Assembly: GCF_009389715.1 (NCBI RefSeq)
Contig: NC_052399.1
Location: 19,905,646-19,969,645, forward strand
Direction: 5' to 3'
Origin: Phoenix dactylifera
Lineage: Eukaryota > Streptophyta > Magnoliopsida > Arecales > Arecaceae
DNA: 64,000 bases
Under the pieces are notes generated by a model. It did not search any database, was not told the DNA's origin, and saw nothing but the letters and a program-made list of their open reading frames with translations. Position 1 is the stretch's first letter. Each line of letters begins with the position of its first letter. Positions 1 to 10,439 of the stretch are shown piece after piece. Position numbers and translations under genes: made by a program.

Positions 1-1029
1 CTTATGATTTTCTAGCATCATCTCAGCATGGAGTCAATCTTACCAATGCCTTTGTCTCTTGCCTGGACTCAGAACGCTTATATTTATATTATCAAGTCTT
101 AGTCATTCAAAAAAATAAAAATAAAATAAAATAAAAGCTCCCTCTGCTAACTTTGAAAGCTCTCCATACATCCACTTTTCATACACCTCTTTATCCAGGC
201 TTCTTAGATGGCCAAAATAAAATCCTATCTTCAATCAACTCATGACATCCAAACAGATAGAATCCATGTCAACTAACTCAACACATTGAATATGATTGAT
301 CTAGCATATAATATATGATCTTGCTGTCCATTATCTTTGTGTACGTCCATTTCAATAATACAGAAAAGAAGAAACTATGCTCGATAGGGGGCATCAGGAA
401 AATATCAAGGGATAGTAAGAAGCATCCATCAATAAGGCAAAACATATACATTTGCAATCTTGTATAGTTATTTGAGTCTTGCAGAAAAACCTGTATCAAG
501 TGCACTGCAGTACAGCACTTAGTTTAAATTTTTGATCAGTGAAGATGAGAAGTAAAGAAAGATGAGGGACGAAACATATGAGAGAGAGAGAAGTTGCAAT
601 AATTTCATGCAGAATAAGAATGAGAGAACCTTGGAGGTTATTTTATAGTAATAAAGGTATACTAGCAAAATGACTAATATAGGCCCCAAAAACATGCCTA
701 TGAGGTCTCTTGATTATTTGATTAATAATACAAATATATCTTAAGGCACCAAAACATATAACAAGGCTTCTTTGCTTCTTTCAATCATGTGATTCAGACA
801 ATCAAAACAACCAAAAATAGAAGCAAAATGATCCCATCAACCAGAAGTTACCTTGCAATTATCATTTCTACAGAAATTGGGTGATTAACCAATGATGAGC
901 TTTTCATTTAAAACAAAAAAATTAAAACATCAAATTTACTCTGACCTAGCCAAGATGGGTGATGCACATTGAATGTTCAATATTGATAAGTAGAAGTAAT
1001 AAATTATGTACAAATATACTTGAAATTAA

Positions 1030-1200
1030 GGTCGCCGTCTCAATACCGAACTCCATATTGGTGCCACACTAACACTATGTTGGTACAAGATCGCTGGCAT
1101 ATCGACTGTCGATATACCTCCTGTACCAGATACTGGTGCCGAACCAGTACGGTATAGGGTGTACCATTCGGTTCCGCCCAGTAAGCGAACCTTGCTTGAA
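1030..1200. repeat. Dispersed GTAC/CGGTAC-rich repeat fragment in intron
   Basis: A ~170-bp patch inside intron 2 of the hydrolase gene is GC-richer than its surroundings. It is full of short related words such as GGTACAAG, GTACCAG, CCAGTACGG and GTACCATTCGG. A shorter relative with the words CGTACGG and TCGATATACC occurs near 28790-28865. It looks like an old copy of a dispersed repeat. I cannot define its ends or class. Confidence 0.4.
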
Positions 1201-1715
1201 ATTATGTGCATACATTGTGCAAGTAAGTGGGATAACAATACATGTATGCCGATCACATTGTGTTTGGTGGATCTTTCCATTACCAAACTTGTCCATTATT
1301 TGAACCTTTAGAAAGCAGCCTACGTTCCAATATCTAGTGTTGGTGGCTAGTGTTTGATAAAAAGAGATGGTAGAAGCAATGAATAGGACATCAATGTAAA
1401 ACACCAGCATTGAAGACCTAAACATCAGACAATCAGGCATCTACGTAAAAAAACCAGCATTGAAGCCCTAAACATCAGAAAGTCAAGTATCAAGCATGAC
1501 ACATATAAAGCAGTTGCATTCAATCTGGCTATAGCATTGAGAATTTATTCAAACATGACAGCTAGTGTGCAAAAATTCATTCCTCATTGCCAATAATGCA
1601 CTATAAAGGACAAGACTCAAAACATTACCAGAACTGTGAAGTACATAATGCCATAATTCTCATGTGCATTCACATATGCTGTTTGACATTGCCACATATA
1701 TGTTTATGAGTTTAC

Positions 1716-4700
1716 CTAGCCAAGATGCCATGAACAAGAACAAGAAGATGATCAGGTCCATTTTTTAACTTGGAGATATCCTTGGATGCTGTGACACTTC
1801 CCCTGCTTGTACTCATTATATGAAATCTAAAATTTAACTCATCCCTGCTTGAGTCCAGTCCTGCACAGACAGAATCAATTGCACCATGAGAACCTGCTCT
1901 ACATGCGACCATACTAAGGATCCCACACAACAGCATTCAATTAATACAAATATGTCCTCGAAGAAGCAAGAAAGAATAAATCTAAAAATAATAACATTTT
2001 TAGAATGATAATAGGAATAAGAGGGTTCCAAAAAGAACAAAGATGTAAGAAACAGAAGGAAAAAGTAAGAGATTCAGCACCCATAATCTGGCCACCTTCA
2101 GGGTCTCCTAGCTTGACTAGGAATTATATTTTAGGATGGAAGAGGATCCGAACAAAGACATTTTCTTTCCTTTCCTAATTTTTCCTTACAAAATGGCTGG
2201 CCATACCTTCTTCTCTTCCAATTCTTTGAAAGGAGTGCAAACTGGCAGAAGAAGTATATCTATTTTCTTTATTTTAGACCTCTTTTACAGGAATAAGTGG
2301 CTGATCATGCTATTATAGGAAAATCCAATGTATTAAAATGTGGATGGCAGGCACATAGCAGCCAAGGGTTTCATGGTGGATAGAGCACAGAGGGCGCTAT
2401 ATGGGCAAAATAATCCAATGCAGGCTGCTAAAACATATGAATATTTTTTCTAACAAAATATGAGAAATCAATATTTTACATCAACTTCAAGAAAAAAAAT
2501 AATAAAAAAAATAAAGACAATGTTATAAGAACATCATCCACCTAACACGATAAAATGATGCCAATATCGATATCATAATACCATCATCTGCCAAACAAAA
2601 TAATATTAAAGCACCCGATCACATAACATCAACCATAGAAGAAAGAAGTCCACAATCATGCAGCAAAATCTACCAAACAAAATATCATCATCAATAGATA
2701 CGACTCCTCTAGAATCTAGAGAAAAAAATGTCAAATGACAAATTGATAGTTGTTTATTCCAATAATCATTTGCACCTTTAGGCCACCTTCCTCCTCTCGT
2801 CTCTCTGATTCTTGTTCTATCCATTTGGCTAGCACATAAAAGAAGTAGACTGGCCCTTGTTTTTAATAAACCACTGGATTTGTTCATTTGATGTATAATT
2901 GTCAGACCAGTCAAATTGGTGCCAATGCAGCTTGCCATGGAATAAAGCAGCCACCTTGAGCCCATAATGTAGCGGTTGTTATAGCAGGTTTTCGCCAATA
3001 TTCTCGGGTATCAAGCATCGTATGGTGCTGCAATGAAGCTTAACATAGCAGTTCATGACGAAACCACTAAGGCGGCTACTATAGCACCAATTCTTTGAAA
3101 TGATGGTCTGAAAATCTAGAGTTCAACCACTCTAAAAAAGTTTCATGTTCGCCTTGAAAGAGATTCTCACAAAAGGCCTCCAACTTAAAAATTAGTGGTT
3201 CATGATATGTGTTAGAAAGATAGGAGATCTCACCACTTCAAGTAACTGAACCACAAGTGATTTTATTTCATTTTGTTTTGTCGTAGTTCCTCGTTAAGTA
3301 AAGAAGTCTTCTAGCAACCATCACCAACAGTCTCACACAAAGGAGCAGTCTTCATTTCGGTAGTTATAGTTCTGATAAAGAAAAGAAAAAAAATTCTTTT
3401 CTTTTCTCTTCAACATGTAACCCCATGGGATGAGCATGCATATTTTCAATGCTAGATATGATACCTAGGCTCATGGTGATGAAATGCTCCAAGATATCAT
3501 CACTATTGTTCTTCTCAAAAGTCCCTTTTAATTGATAAGCATTCTTTTCTTCTCTCTACTTGTTGTATACAGGTTGAAGCCTCCAATTTCCAGATATTTC
3601 ATTAAATCATAATTGAACTTTAATTCCTCACATTATGCTACATGCAATCCCTCCTTGCTTAGTCAAACAAACTTTTGATGAAAGATTAGCCTGCCTTAGT
3701 CTATTCTATCCGAACTCCCAATCCATCTTTCCTTCAATTACAGGCCTTGAAACATTGTCACTTCACAATCCAAACACAAAAAAGCTTATACAAAACTTAT
3801 TTCATATAACAATTTCTCTTAGGATCCCAACCTTGGTAGTAAATTTTGCCAAATTTTCAAATATGAACCATCAACACGGCAACCCTTATTTCAGCTCAAA
3901 TTACCATAAGCTCCCAAAGACCCAGTGGATCATGTTCCCCAAGCCATCCAGCATCAAAATGCTTACAAAATCATATATCAGTCATAGATGCATCAAAAGG
4001 CTACGAACCTTCCCATTGTTCAACCTAAAAGGACATGTTCTTGCTAAATGATACATAATTCATTATACAATAGCCATCCACCCAAGAATAGTTTGCCATA
4101 ATGTTTAGTTCATGGTAAAACAAGTACTGCAGAAGGCGAAGACATAAATTTTTAAACAAGTCAGTAGTTTGGTGGCCAGGAACTTATAGACCAATTTCCT
4201 CATCTGTTTTGACCTTGCAAAATAAAAAGTCAACTATGGCTGAATCCCACAGAATGAAACACAGCAACAAAGTTTTAGAATTACATGATTCTTCATGGAC
4301 GTGAAAGTTGACCGTGTGATTTTATATGTAAAATTGCAGTGCCAAGGAGAACTTAAGAATTTGGTGGTCGGAGCACAGTCACACATTCATCACAAGTCCC
4401 TCCATAACTTTTATCACTGCTGGGGTAATGAAGTCATCTATTCATATAACCTAGGTGCTTTATTAAGACATTGATAGAGGTTATGAGGTTGCAAAAGCTT
4501 CAAGGGAAGCATGTTTCGCACAAGATAAAAGTATTAGTCACATCCTAGTTCACTGTATTTTCCAGGAGGATTTGAATCTGTCATATGAAATCAGTGTGCT
4601 GGAGGCCAATCCTGAATCATATGCAAAGGTGGGAAAGATTCTGGAGGGTCCATATTTCAGTAACAGGGGGGCTCTCCTACTAAGGGTGTTGCACCTGCCC

Positions 4701-5903
4701 TACACCCACATTTGCACCCACTTGCTGAAGTTTTAATTAATTTTTCGTTTGATTGATTTTACCAGTATCAATCAAACTTCAGTAGTAAAAATAATAGTGA
4801 TTGTCCACCGTTTTTTCAATATTTGTTTCAAGAATTTCCTTTTGACATGTAATAAAAGGATGAGCAGAAACTTTTGAAATTGTCTTGCACATATGATTCC
4901 TAGGCAGCTCTGCGCCCTGCTTCCCTCATTCAGTAGCTGCTTCCAATTCAGGGAACTAAGGTTCAAAAGTTAGGTCAAACATGAATAACAGAAGTGAATC
5001 CAACATGTGTTGTGGATCTTTAAGATGAAGATAAACAAAAGCCCGGGATTGCAATACCTTATTGTGTACTGACTCTAGCACATGGCATAATCCTATCATG
5101 CACTCTTTTTCATATATGGAACTAAATCATTCCAAATGTTGTGATCTGACCACATTCTGGATTGAAATCACAAGATTACGAGTAACTTAGCTCTTAGAGC
5201 CCCGTACAAAGCCTATGGAAGTGCCCAAGGAATTAACAATTCATAGATACAAAGACTTCACGCATATATTTAATTTTTTGCTAGAATTACCGATGCTTAT
5301 GGGGAACGGTCCTGCGCAAGTTTCTTCTCTCTTTGTTCTGCTTTTCATCATTTGCGAAGATCGTTAAAAAGATTCGACATTGCAAAAACGAATCACCATC
5401 GAAGCATTCGGCTAAATTCTTTTCCAAAAGCCAGAGAAGATCGAAGAAAAACACAAACCCCAGGCTGAATCACAAATATACCCCGCAGGATATCAAAATC
5501 ATCGACCTCCGCAAGACATAAAAAATCGCAAGAACTCAACGATACATCTTTTCCAGTTTAAAAAATTCAAGAAAATCAAGATTGTTACGAGATTCTTAAA
5601 CGGCCAATCAAGAAACTTCATCACCCAGAACAAAGAATCAAGAAAAGGAAAAAGATGGAATTACCCACGATTTGAGACCCTACCGATCCATTTTCCACAA
5701 ACAATCAAGAAGAGCGGAAATGAAGGAGAAACAGGAAAGAAAGGAGAACCTGCGAAATTACTGGAGGAAAGAGGATCCCCAAAGAGAGCGGAGGACGGGC
5801 CGAGCAAGGAGGACGCGTGGCCGCCACTCCTGGTCTTGATCCGGGGCGAGCCGCCGCAATATCTACACCGATGGGCAGCTAGCGATGATACCGCGCACGC
5901 CAT
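1716..5903 (-). CDS. DUF676-type alpha/beta-hydrolase (putative lipase/serine esterase), first two coding exons; 3' part outside window
   Basis: Two exons can be joined. Exon 1 is 5665-5903 (ATG at 5901-5903, donor GG|GTAATT). Exon 2 is 1716-1913 (acceptor CTTAG|T, donor AG|GTAAAC). Both junctions have matching phase 2. Exon 1 encodes a Ser/Arg-rich, acid-poor N-terminus starting MACAVSSLAAHR, compatible with an organelle-targeting peptide, then a short hydrophobic stretch. Exon 2 ends in GPDHLLVLVHGILA, the first beta-strand and oxyanion-hole HG motif that opens DUF676 lipase-like domains. The nucleophile elbow and the rest of the catalytic triad would lie in later exons, which I do not find in 1-1713, so intron 2 runs off the left edge. 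The ~3.75-kb intron 1 shows no coding signal. An alternative exon-1 donor (GCAG|GTTCTC, near 5750) with an acceptor just inside exon 2 also keeps phase and would drop about 35 residues. Substrate cannot be told from this fragment. Confidence 0.75.
1914..5664 (-). other. Long intron 1 of the hydrolase gene, no further gene seen
   Basis: This AT-rich stretch separates the two recognised exons. Open frames in it (for example near 2606-2998 and 3635-4051) have no family resemblance I recognise and no plausible splice partners. I see no RNA gene or intact mobile element. Confidence 0.5.
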
Positions 5904-6447
5904 CCAATCTTCTCCTTTTATATTTATTTATACAAAAAGAATTTCGTTGCTTTGGAGAACAAGCAATTTAGCAGAGCGATCTTTTGTTTCTTTTTCCTCC
6001 TTTTGCAACCTTTTCGTCCCTTTCGGATCTTCGGTTTCTCGTTATGACATCACCGCGCGTCGTCGCCATCGCCGCCCATTTCCTACTATCTCCGAGCACA
6101 GGCGGAAAAGCTGAGGTTTGAACTCCACGCGCCAGCCTGTGGGAGGAGGGGAAGAGATGATAACGACGACGCTTTGGCCTCTCGACTCTCGAGAGAGCAC
6201 TCTTGTTAGTCTCGTACTCTTTATTTCCAGTCCAGCTGTGGTTGGTCTGCTTTGTGCTGCGGAAACGCCAACCTTCGCCGCCGGCAGGAACTCTTTGCCT
6301 TATCACCTCTCTTTTATTTGCACTGAAAAAAAAAGAAAAGCGAATGATCATATAATTTAAGTACGAATATATAAAAAAATAAAAAATATATATTTTAGAG
6401 CCTATTACAGAGCTCCTTCCCTTCAATTCAAAAAAGAGTATCTATTG

Positions 6448-6940
6448 GCCGCTACTGAAATGTCTTTAAATACTTGTCCCTTGTCCTACAAAATTACTCT
6501 TGCTTCTTGATATGAGGGCATGTACGTGATACATTAGCTTGCAGCACAAGAAAAAATATATGCTTATATTATTATTATTATGGTAGAAAAAGATCGAAAA
6601 ACTTAAATTTAATTAAAAGTTTAAGTAGGATTGAGTTGTTAATTTAATTACAAAGAGTGCCTCTAGAATGGTTGACCGCTACTGAAATAGCTTTAAATAC
6701 TTGTTCTTTGTCCTACAGAAATTACTCTTGATACTTGATAATGAGTCGGCATGTACATGAAACATTAGCTTGCAGCACAAAAAAAAATAATTATATTATG
6801 ATAACTATTGTTATTATAGAAGAAAAAAGGTCGAAAAACTTAAATTTAATAAAAAAATTCAAGTAGAATTGAGCTGCTCATTTAATTAAAAATTAAATTT
6901 TATAGAATTGGTGAATCGATCTGTTCATTCTAGAATGGCC
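6448..6940. repeat. Direct duplication of a ~225-260-bp AT-rich unit
   Basis: Two adjacent copies start with CCGCTACTGAAAT (about 6448 and 6676) and run in parallel through CATTAGCTTGCAGCAC and CGAAAAACTTAAATTTAAT to a TCTAGAATGG end (about 6671 and 6940). They differ by several substitutions and by the length of an internal ATT-type repeat. Element 1 inserted about 110 bp to the right. No inverted ends or coding capacity are visible, so this is best called a local tandem duplication. Confidence 0.8.
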
Positions 6941-7057
6941 CTATATTAACCAAACTACATTCATTCTATATTTTTTTTTCAAACCTGCAGTATAAAAGTT
7001 AGGATCTGAATTAGATAGATGGACCAACGGAATCTTATAGAAATTAATGTTTGATTG

Positions 7058-8275
7058 TGTTAGGGGAAAAACCCCAAGTCATATATCCACAGAGGCGCTC
7101 GGCCGAAGAGCGCCGACCGAAAAGCTGCTCGGCCAAGAAGTGCCGACTGGAAAGCCACTCGGCCGAAGAACGCCGACCGGAAAGCTGCTCGGCCAAAGGA
7201 TGCCGACCAGGAAGGCACTCGACTAGAGGGCGTCGACCAGAGCGCGCGCCAAGAGGTGCCCCACCCAAAGCTGTTCGGTTAGAAAGTGCCGACCAAAGAC
7301 AGCGCCAAGGCGCTCTGCTAGAAGGTGCTCGCCTAAAGGGCGCCGACCAGGAGTACTTGAAGCAACCCCGCCACAGGGCGCCCCATTGGGCGACCAGCTC
7401 GGCTCGGCACTCTTGCCGAGCCGATGCCTTAACCAAATGTTTAACCTCCGCCTAAAGTCCAAGGGACTGACAACTCCTACGGCTTGCGACCTGCCACTAT
7501 CTCCAAGCCATCAAGGCATAAGATCTTCGCAGGTATTCGGCACGACCTGCCATTAATGCACGAGACTCTCTCAAGTCTCCGATGCACTCAGTCATTTAAT
7601 GAACACGGCCCAAGACGATCTCCGGATCACTGAACCATCAGAGCGCATGGCTCTACCTGACCGCCGGTTCATTCGGTAATAAATTCACTTACCATCCACA
7701 GACCCCAGGCCCGCTACGGCCGGCGGTTCAACCACTCCAACAGGTCCGATCGACCGTGACAACTCCCTGGTTCCGGTCTGATTCGGCCTTATTTTCCACC
7801 ACGCCATTAATGGGCCAAATCGTGCCCAATTATCACATAACAGGACAAACCTCATTTCACCTCCCAGGTAACCGAATCCTCCTATAAAAGGGAACCTGGG
7901 GGGAAGAGGAAAGGGGGACCAAAAGCAAGAGAAAAAACCCGGAGCTGGAGAGAACCCTCCTAGACCGGGGGAAAAGGAAGAAAACAGCATAGACACAATT
8001 GAACACAAGATTCTGTCTTCTCCACATACTCTCTCCCCTGCTCTCTCCACATACTTGCCCCCTCTGACTTAGGCATCGGAGGGCCGGCGCCGGGGAGCCC
8101 GGCCACCGGCTTTTTTGTAGGACAGGACAGGACTGGACGCACCACCCCTCTTCGGACGCTCCCACGCCCCCGGCGGAGGACGCAGCCAGCCGGCGCACCG
8201 CCGTCCGCCCCTGCAGCAGCGGAGCTCCTCCTTCCCTGGCTTCGCGGCGGCCTCCGGGTCCAATTTCCAGCAACA
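7058..8275 (+). repeat. 5' LTR of element 1 (1218 bp)
   Basis: It matches 20141-21376 almost end to end and has TG...CA ends. The first ~250 bp are built from degenerate repeats of the type AAAGCTGCTCGGCCAAG/TGCCGACC. A CCTATAAAAGG box lies at 7881-7891, giving a transcript start near 7915. Confidence 0.95.
7881..7891 (+). promoter_or_regulatory. LTR TATA box of element 1
   Basis: CCTATAAAAGG is a near-consensus plant TATA box about 385 bp before the LTR end. The same box is in the 3' LTR (20977-20987). It should define the U3/R border. Confidence 0.7.
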
Positions 8276-8276
8276 G

Positions 8277-8295
8277 TTGGCGCTAGAGGAAGGGC
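8277..8295 (+). other. Primer-binding site of element 1
   Basis: TTGGCGCTAGAGGAAGGGC starts one base after the LTR end. TGG at the start fits pairing with a tRNA CCA end. The same word follows the 5' LTR of element 2, and a two-mismatch relative follows the LTR of the TRIM at 28947-29577. I could not name the tRNA with confidence. Confidence 0.8.
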
Positions 8296-8309
8296 CCGAG
8301 TTCGCTACC

Positions 8310-10439
8310 ATGAAGCTAAGAAGCAAAGGGGCTTCCAACGCCTCTCGACGTCCTCCACCAAGCCCAGAATGTTCCGTTCGGAACTCACCACCCCCGGTTG
8401 AGCCAGCACCTCAAGTTCAACCGGAACAATTTGATGCCCTGGTGCAGCAAGTGCAGGCGTTGGCTACCGCCGTCCAAAGTTTGCAACCCAGGGGCATCCC
8501 AGCAGCACCGCCTCCCCCGGCTCCAGTTCAACCGGAGCCCCCTACAAGCGGGCTTCCTCTTCGAGGTCAGGACTCTCAAGTCCAGGCCTCCCTCTGGAGA
8601 GAGCACCCAGTCAGAGATCACGGAGGCTGGCCACAGCCTTCAGAAGCCGAGTCGGTTCCAGGGCAACTTGCACCCAGAGGAACCGCTGTAGCGATCCTCC
8701 AGAATGATGAACTCGACAAGAAGGTCGAAAAGCTGGAGCGCCAAATCCAGGCACTCCACGGGAGAAAATCGGGACGTAACGGCGACTTCGAGTTCAATAC
8801 GAAGTCGCCCTTCTCCCAGGAGATTGAAGATGAACCGGTTCCCCTCCGGTTCAAGATGCCCCAGGTGGAGCCTTACAACGGCAAGGCAGATCCCTTTGAC
8901 CACCTAGAGAGTTACCGGGTCTTAATGGCCCTACAAGGAGCCTCGGAAGCCATGATGTGCAAGGCTTTCCCGGCGACACTCCGAGGACCAGCCCGGCTTT
9001 GGTTTACCGGGCTGAAGCCGAGTACTGTCTCTTCCTTTGAGCAGCTCGGCAGACAATTTGCTGGCAACTTTGCCGCCAGCCAGCCCCAGCGGCGGACATC
9101 TGACTCCCTCCTTGATATCAAACAAAAGGAGGGAGAATCCTTCAAGGAATACTTGGACCGGTTCACCGCCGCAACATGGGAAGTCCGGGAGCTTGACCAG
9201 TCAATCGCCATGTCGGCGCTGAAGACTGGAGCCCGGTCCTACAGATTCCTCTTCTCGATTGAGAAGAATTTCCCAGCGGACCTTACAGAAATGTTCGCTC
9301 GAGCCCGGAAGTATGCCAAGGCTGAGGAAGCCGTGGCCGTCAGGCGGGGCGGGACCGAGCAGAACCCCAAGAAGAGGCGCCGTGAGGAACGCAGCCGACC
9401 CAGAAGCCCGTCTCCACGACGAGCTAAGAATCCGCCCCGCCCGAAAAGTCCACCCCGGTTGAGAGGACCGCCGCAGCAGAGGTCACTCCGCCCGAGGTTC
9501 CCACTGCAGGCCCGTGCACCTGAAGGGAGGTATGAAGAGTATACTCCCCTCAATGCTCCTCGGGCTGAAATCCTCATGGAGATTGAGAGTCGGGATTGCA
9601 TCCGGCTCCCCCCTCCAAAGCCAGACACCAGAATCCGGCGTGATCTCCGGAAGTATTGCCGTTTTCACCGGGATCACGGCCATGATACCGAGGATTGTTA
9701 TCAGCTCCGAAATGAGATCGAAGCACTCATTCGCCGAGGGGTGCTCGATCGGTTTGTGCAAGGCCGGCGCGAAGGGAAGAAGCCAGCCGAAGGAGCAGCA
9801 CAGCCTGAAGGTTCTAATGCCAACAGGCCCATCGCCGGCGTCATCAACACTATCCGAGGAAGGACCTCGGCTGGGGAAGCCTCAGGGGAAGGAGCCTCCT
9901 CGAAGCGCCCGCGCACCTCTGAAGCCATCTCCTTCTCAGATGACGATCTAGAGGGAGTCGAAACTCCCCATGATGATGCCATGGTCATCTCCATGATCAT
10001 AAATAAATTTGATGTAAAACGCATCCTGGTTGATAATGGAAGTTCGGCGAATGTTTTGTATTTTGATGCTTATTGTAAAATGGGGATGACAAAAGAACAG
10101 CTACGGAGGATGAATGCTCCGCTAGTTGGATTCACTGGGGATTCAGTCCCAGTAGAGGGCGAGATCGACCTTCTGGTCACAGCCGGGCTCGCCCCTCGTG
10201 AAAGTACCGTGGGTATGAGCTTCCTTGTGATACGCCTGCCCTCGGTTTACAACGCCATCCTTGGAAGGCCAGGACTCAACGCCCTCCGAGCAGCGGTCTC
10301 AACTCACCACCTGCTGATGCGATTCCCCACCAGCCAGGGAGTCGGTGAAGTCCGAGGGGACCAAATGGTGGCAAGGCGATGCTACCCGAGCGACCCACGA
10401 GGCAAGACGACCAGCCGAGGTGCCCGCCCCAACGACTGA
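8310..10439 (+). CDS. gag-protease polyprotein of element 1
   Basis: An uninterrupted frame of 709 codons from ATG at 8310. The frame is also open upstream, but only from a TTG codon. Residues 1-160 are Pro/Gln-rich. A retrotransposon gag (capsid-like) domain spans roughly 180-360, with the typical WF..L / F..LGRQF / Y..RF pattern. A basic Arg/Pro-rich linker follows. A zinc-knuckle-like motif YCRFHRDHGHDTEDC lies near 450. The aspartic protease active site ILVDNGSSANVL lies near 572; the DNG variant of D[ST]G is common in this plant group. The frame ends at TGA 10437-10439. RT continues in another frame that overlaps from about 10345, either a programmed shift or a lost base. It packages the element RNA and processes the polyprotein. 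Confidence 0.9.
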   Translation: MKLRSKGASNASRRPPPSPECSVRNSPPPVEPAPQVQPEQFDALVQQVQALATAVQSLQPRGIPAAPPPPAPVQPEPPTSGLPLRGQDSQVQASLWREHPVRDHGGWPQPSEAESVPGQLAPRGTAVAILQNDELDKKVEKLERQIQALHGRKSGRNGDFEFNTKSPFSQEIEDEPVPLRFKMPQVEPYNGKADPFDHLESYRVLMALQGASEAMMCKAFPATLRGPARLWFTGLKPSTVSSFEQLGRQFAGNFAASQPQRRTSDSLLDIKQKEGESFKEYLDRFTAATWEVRELDQSIAMSALKTGARSYRFLFSIEKNFPADLTEMFARARKYAKAEEAVAVRRGGTEQNPKKRRREERSRPRSPSPRRAKNPPRPKSPPRLRGPPQQRSLRPRFPLQARAPEGRYEEYTPLNAPRAEILMEIESRDCIRLPPPKPDTRIRRDLRKYCRFHRDHGHDTEDCYQLRNEIEALIRRGVLDRFVQGRREGKKPAEGAAQPEGSNANRPIAGVINTIRGRTSAGEASGEGASSKRPRTSEAISFSDDDLEGVETPHDDAMVISMIINKFDVKRILVDNGSSANVLYFDAYCKMGMTKEQLRRMNAPLVGFTGDSVPVEGEIDLLVTAGLAPRESTVGMSFLVIRLPSVYNAILGRPGLNALRAAVSTHHLLMRFPTSQGVGEVRGDQMVARRCYPSDPRGKTTSRGARPND

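Noticed and set aside
3635..4051. 138-residue plus-strand open frame in the hydrolase intron
   Set aside because: No recognisable domain on either strand and composition like surrounding AT-rich intron.
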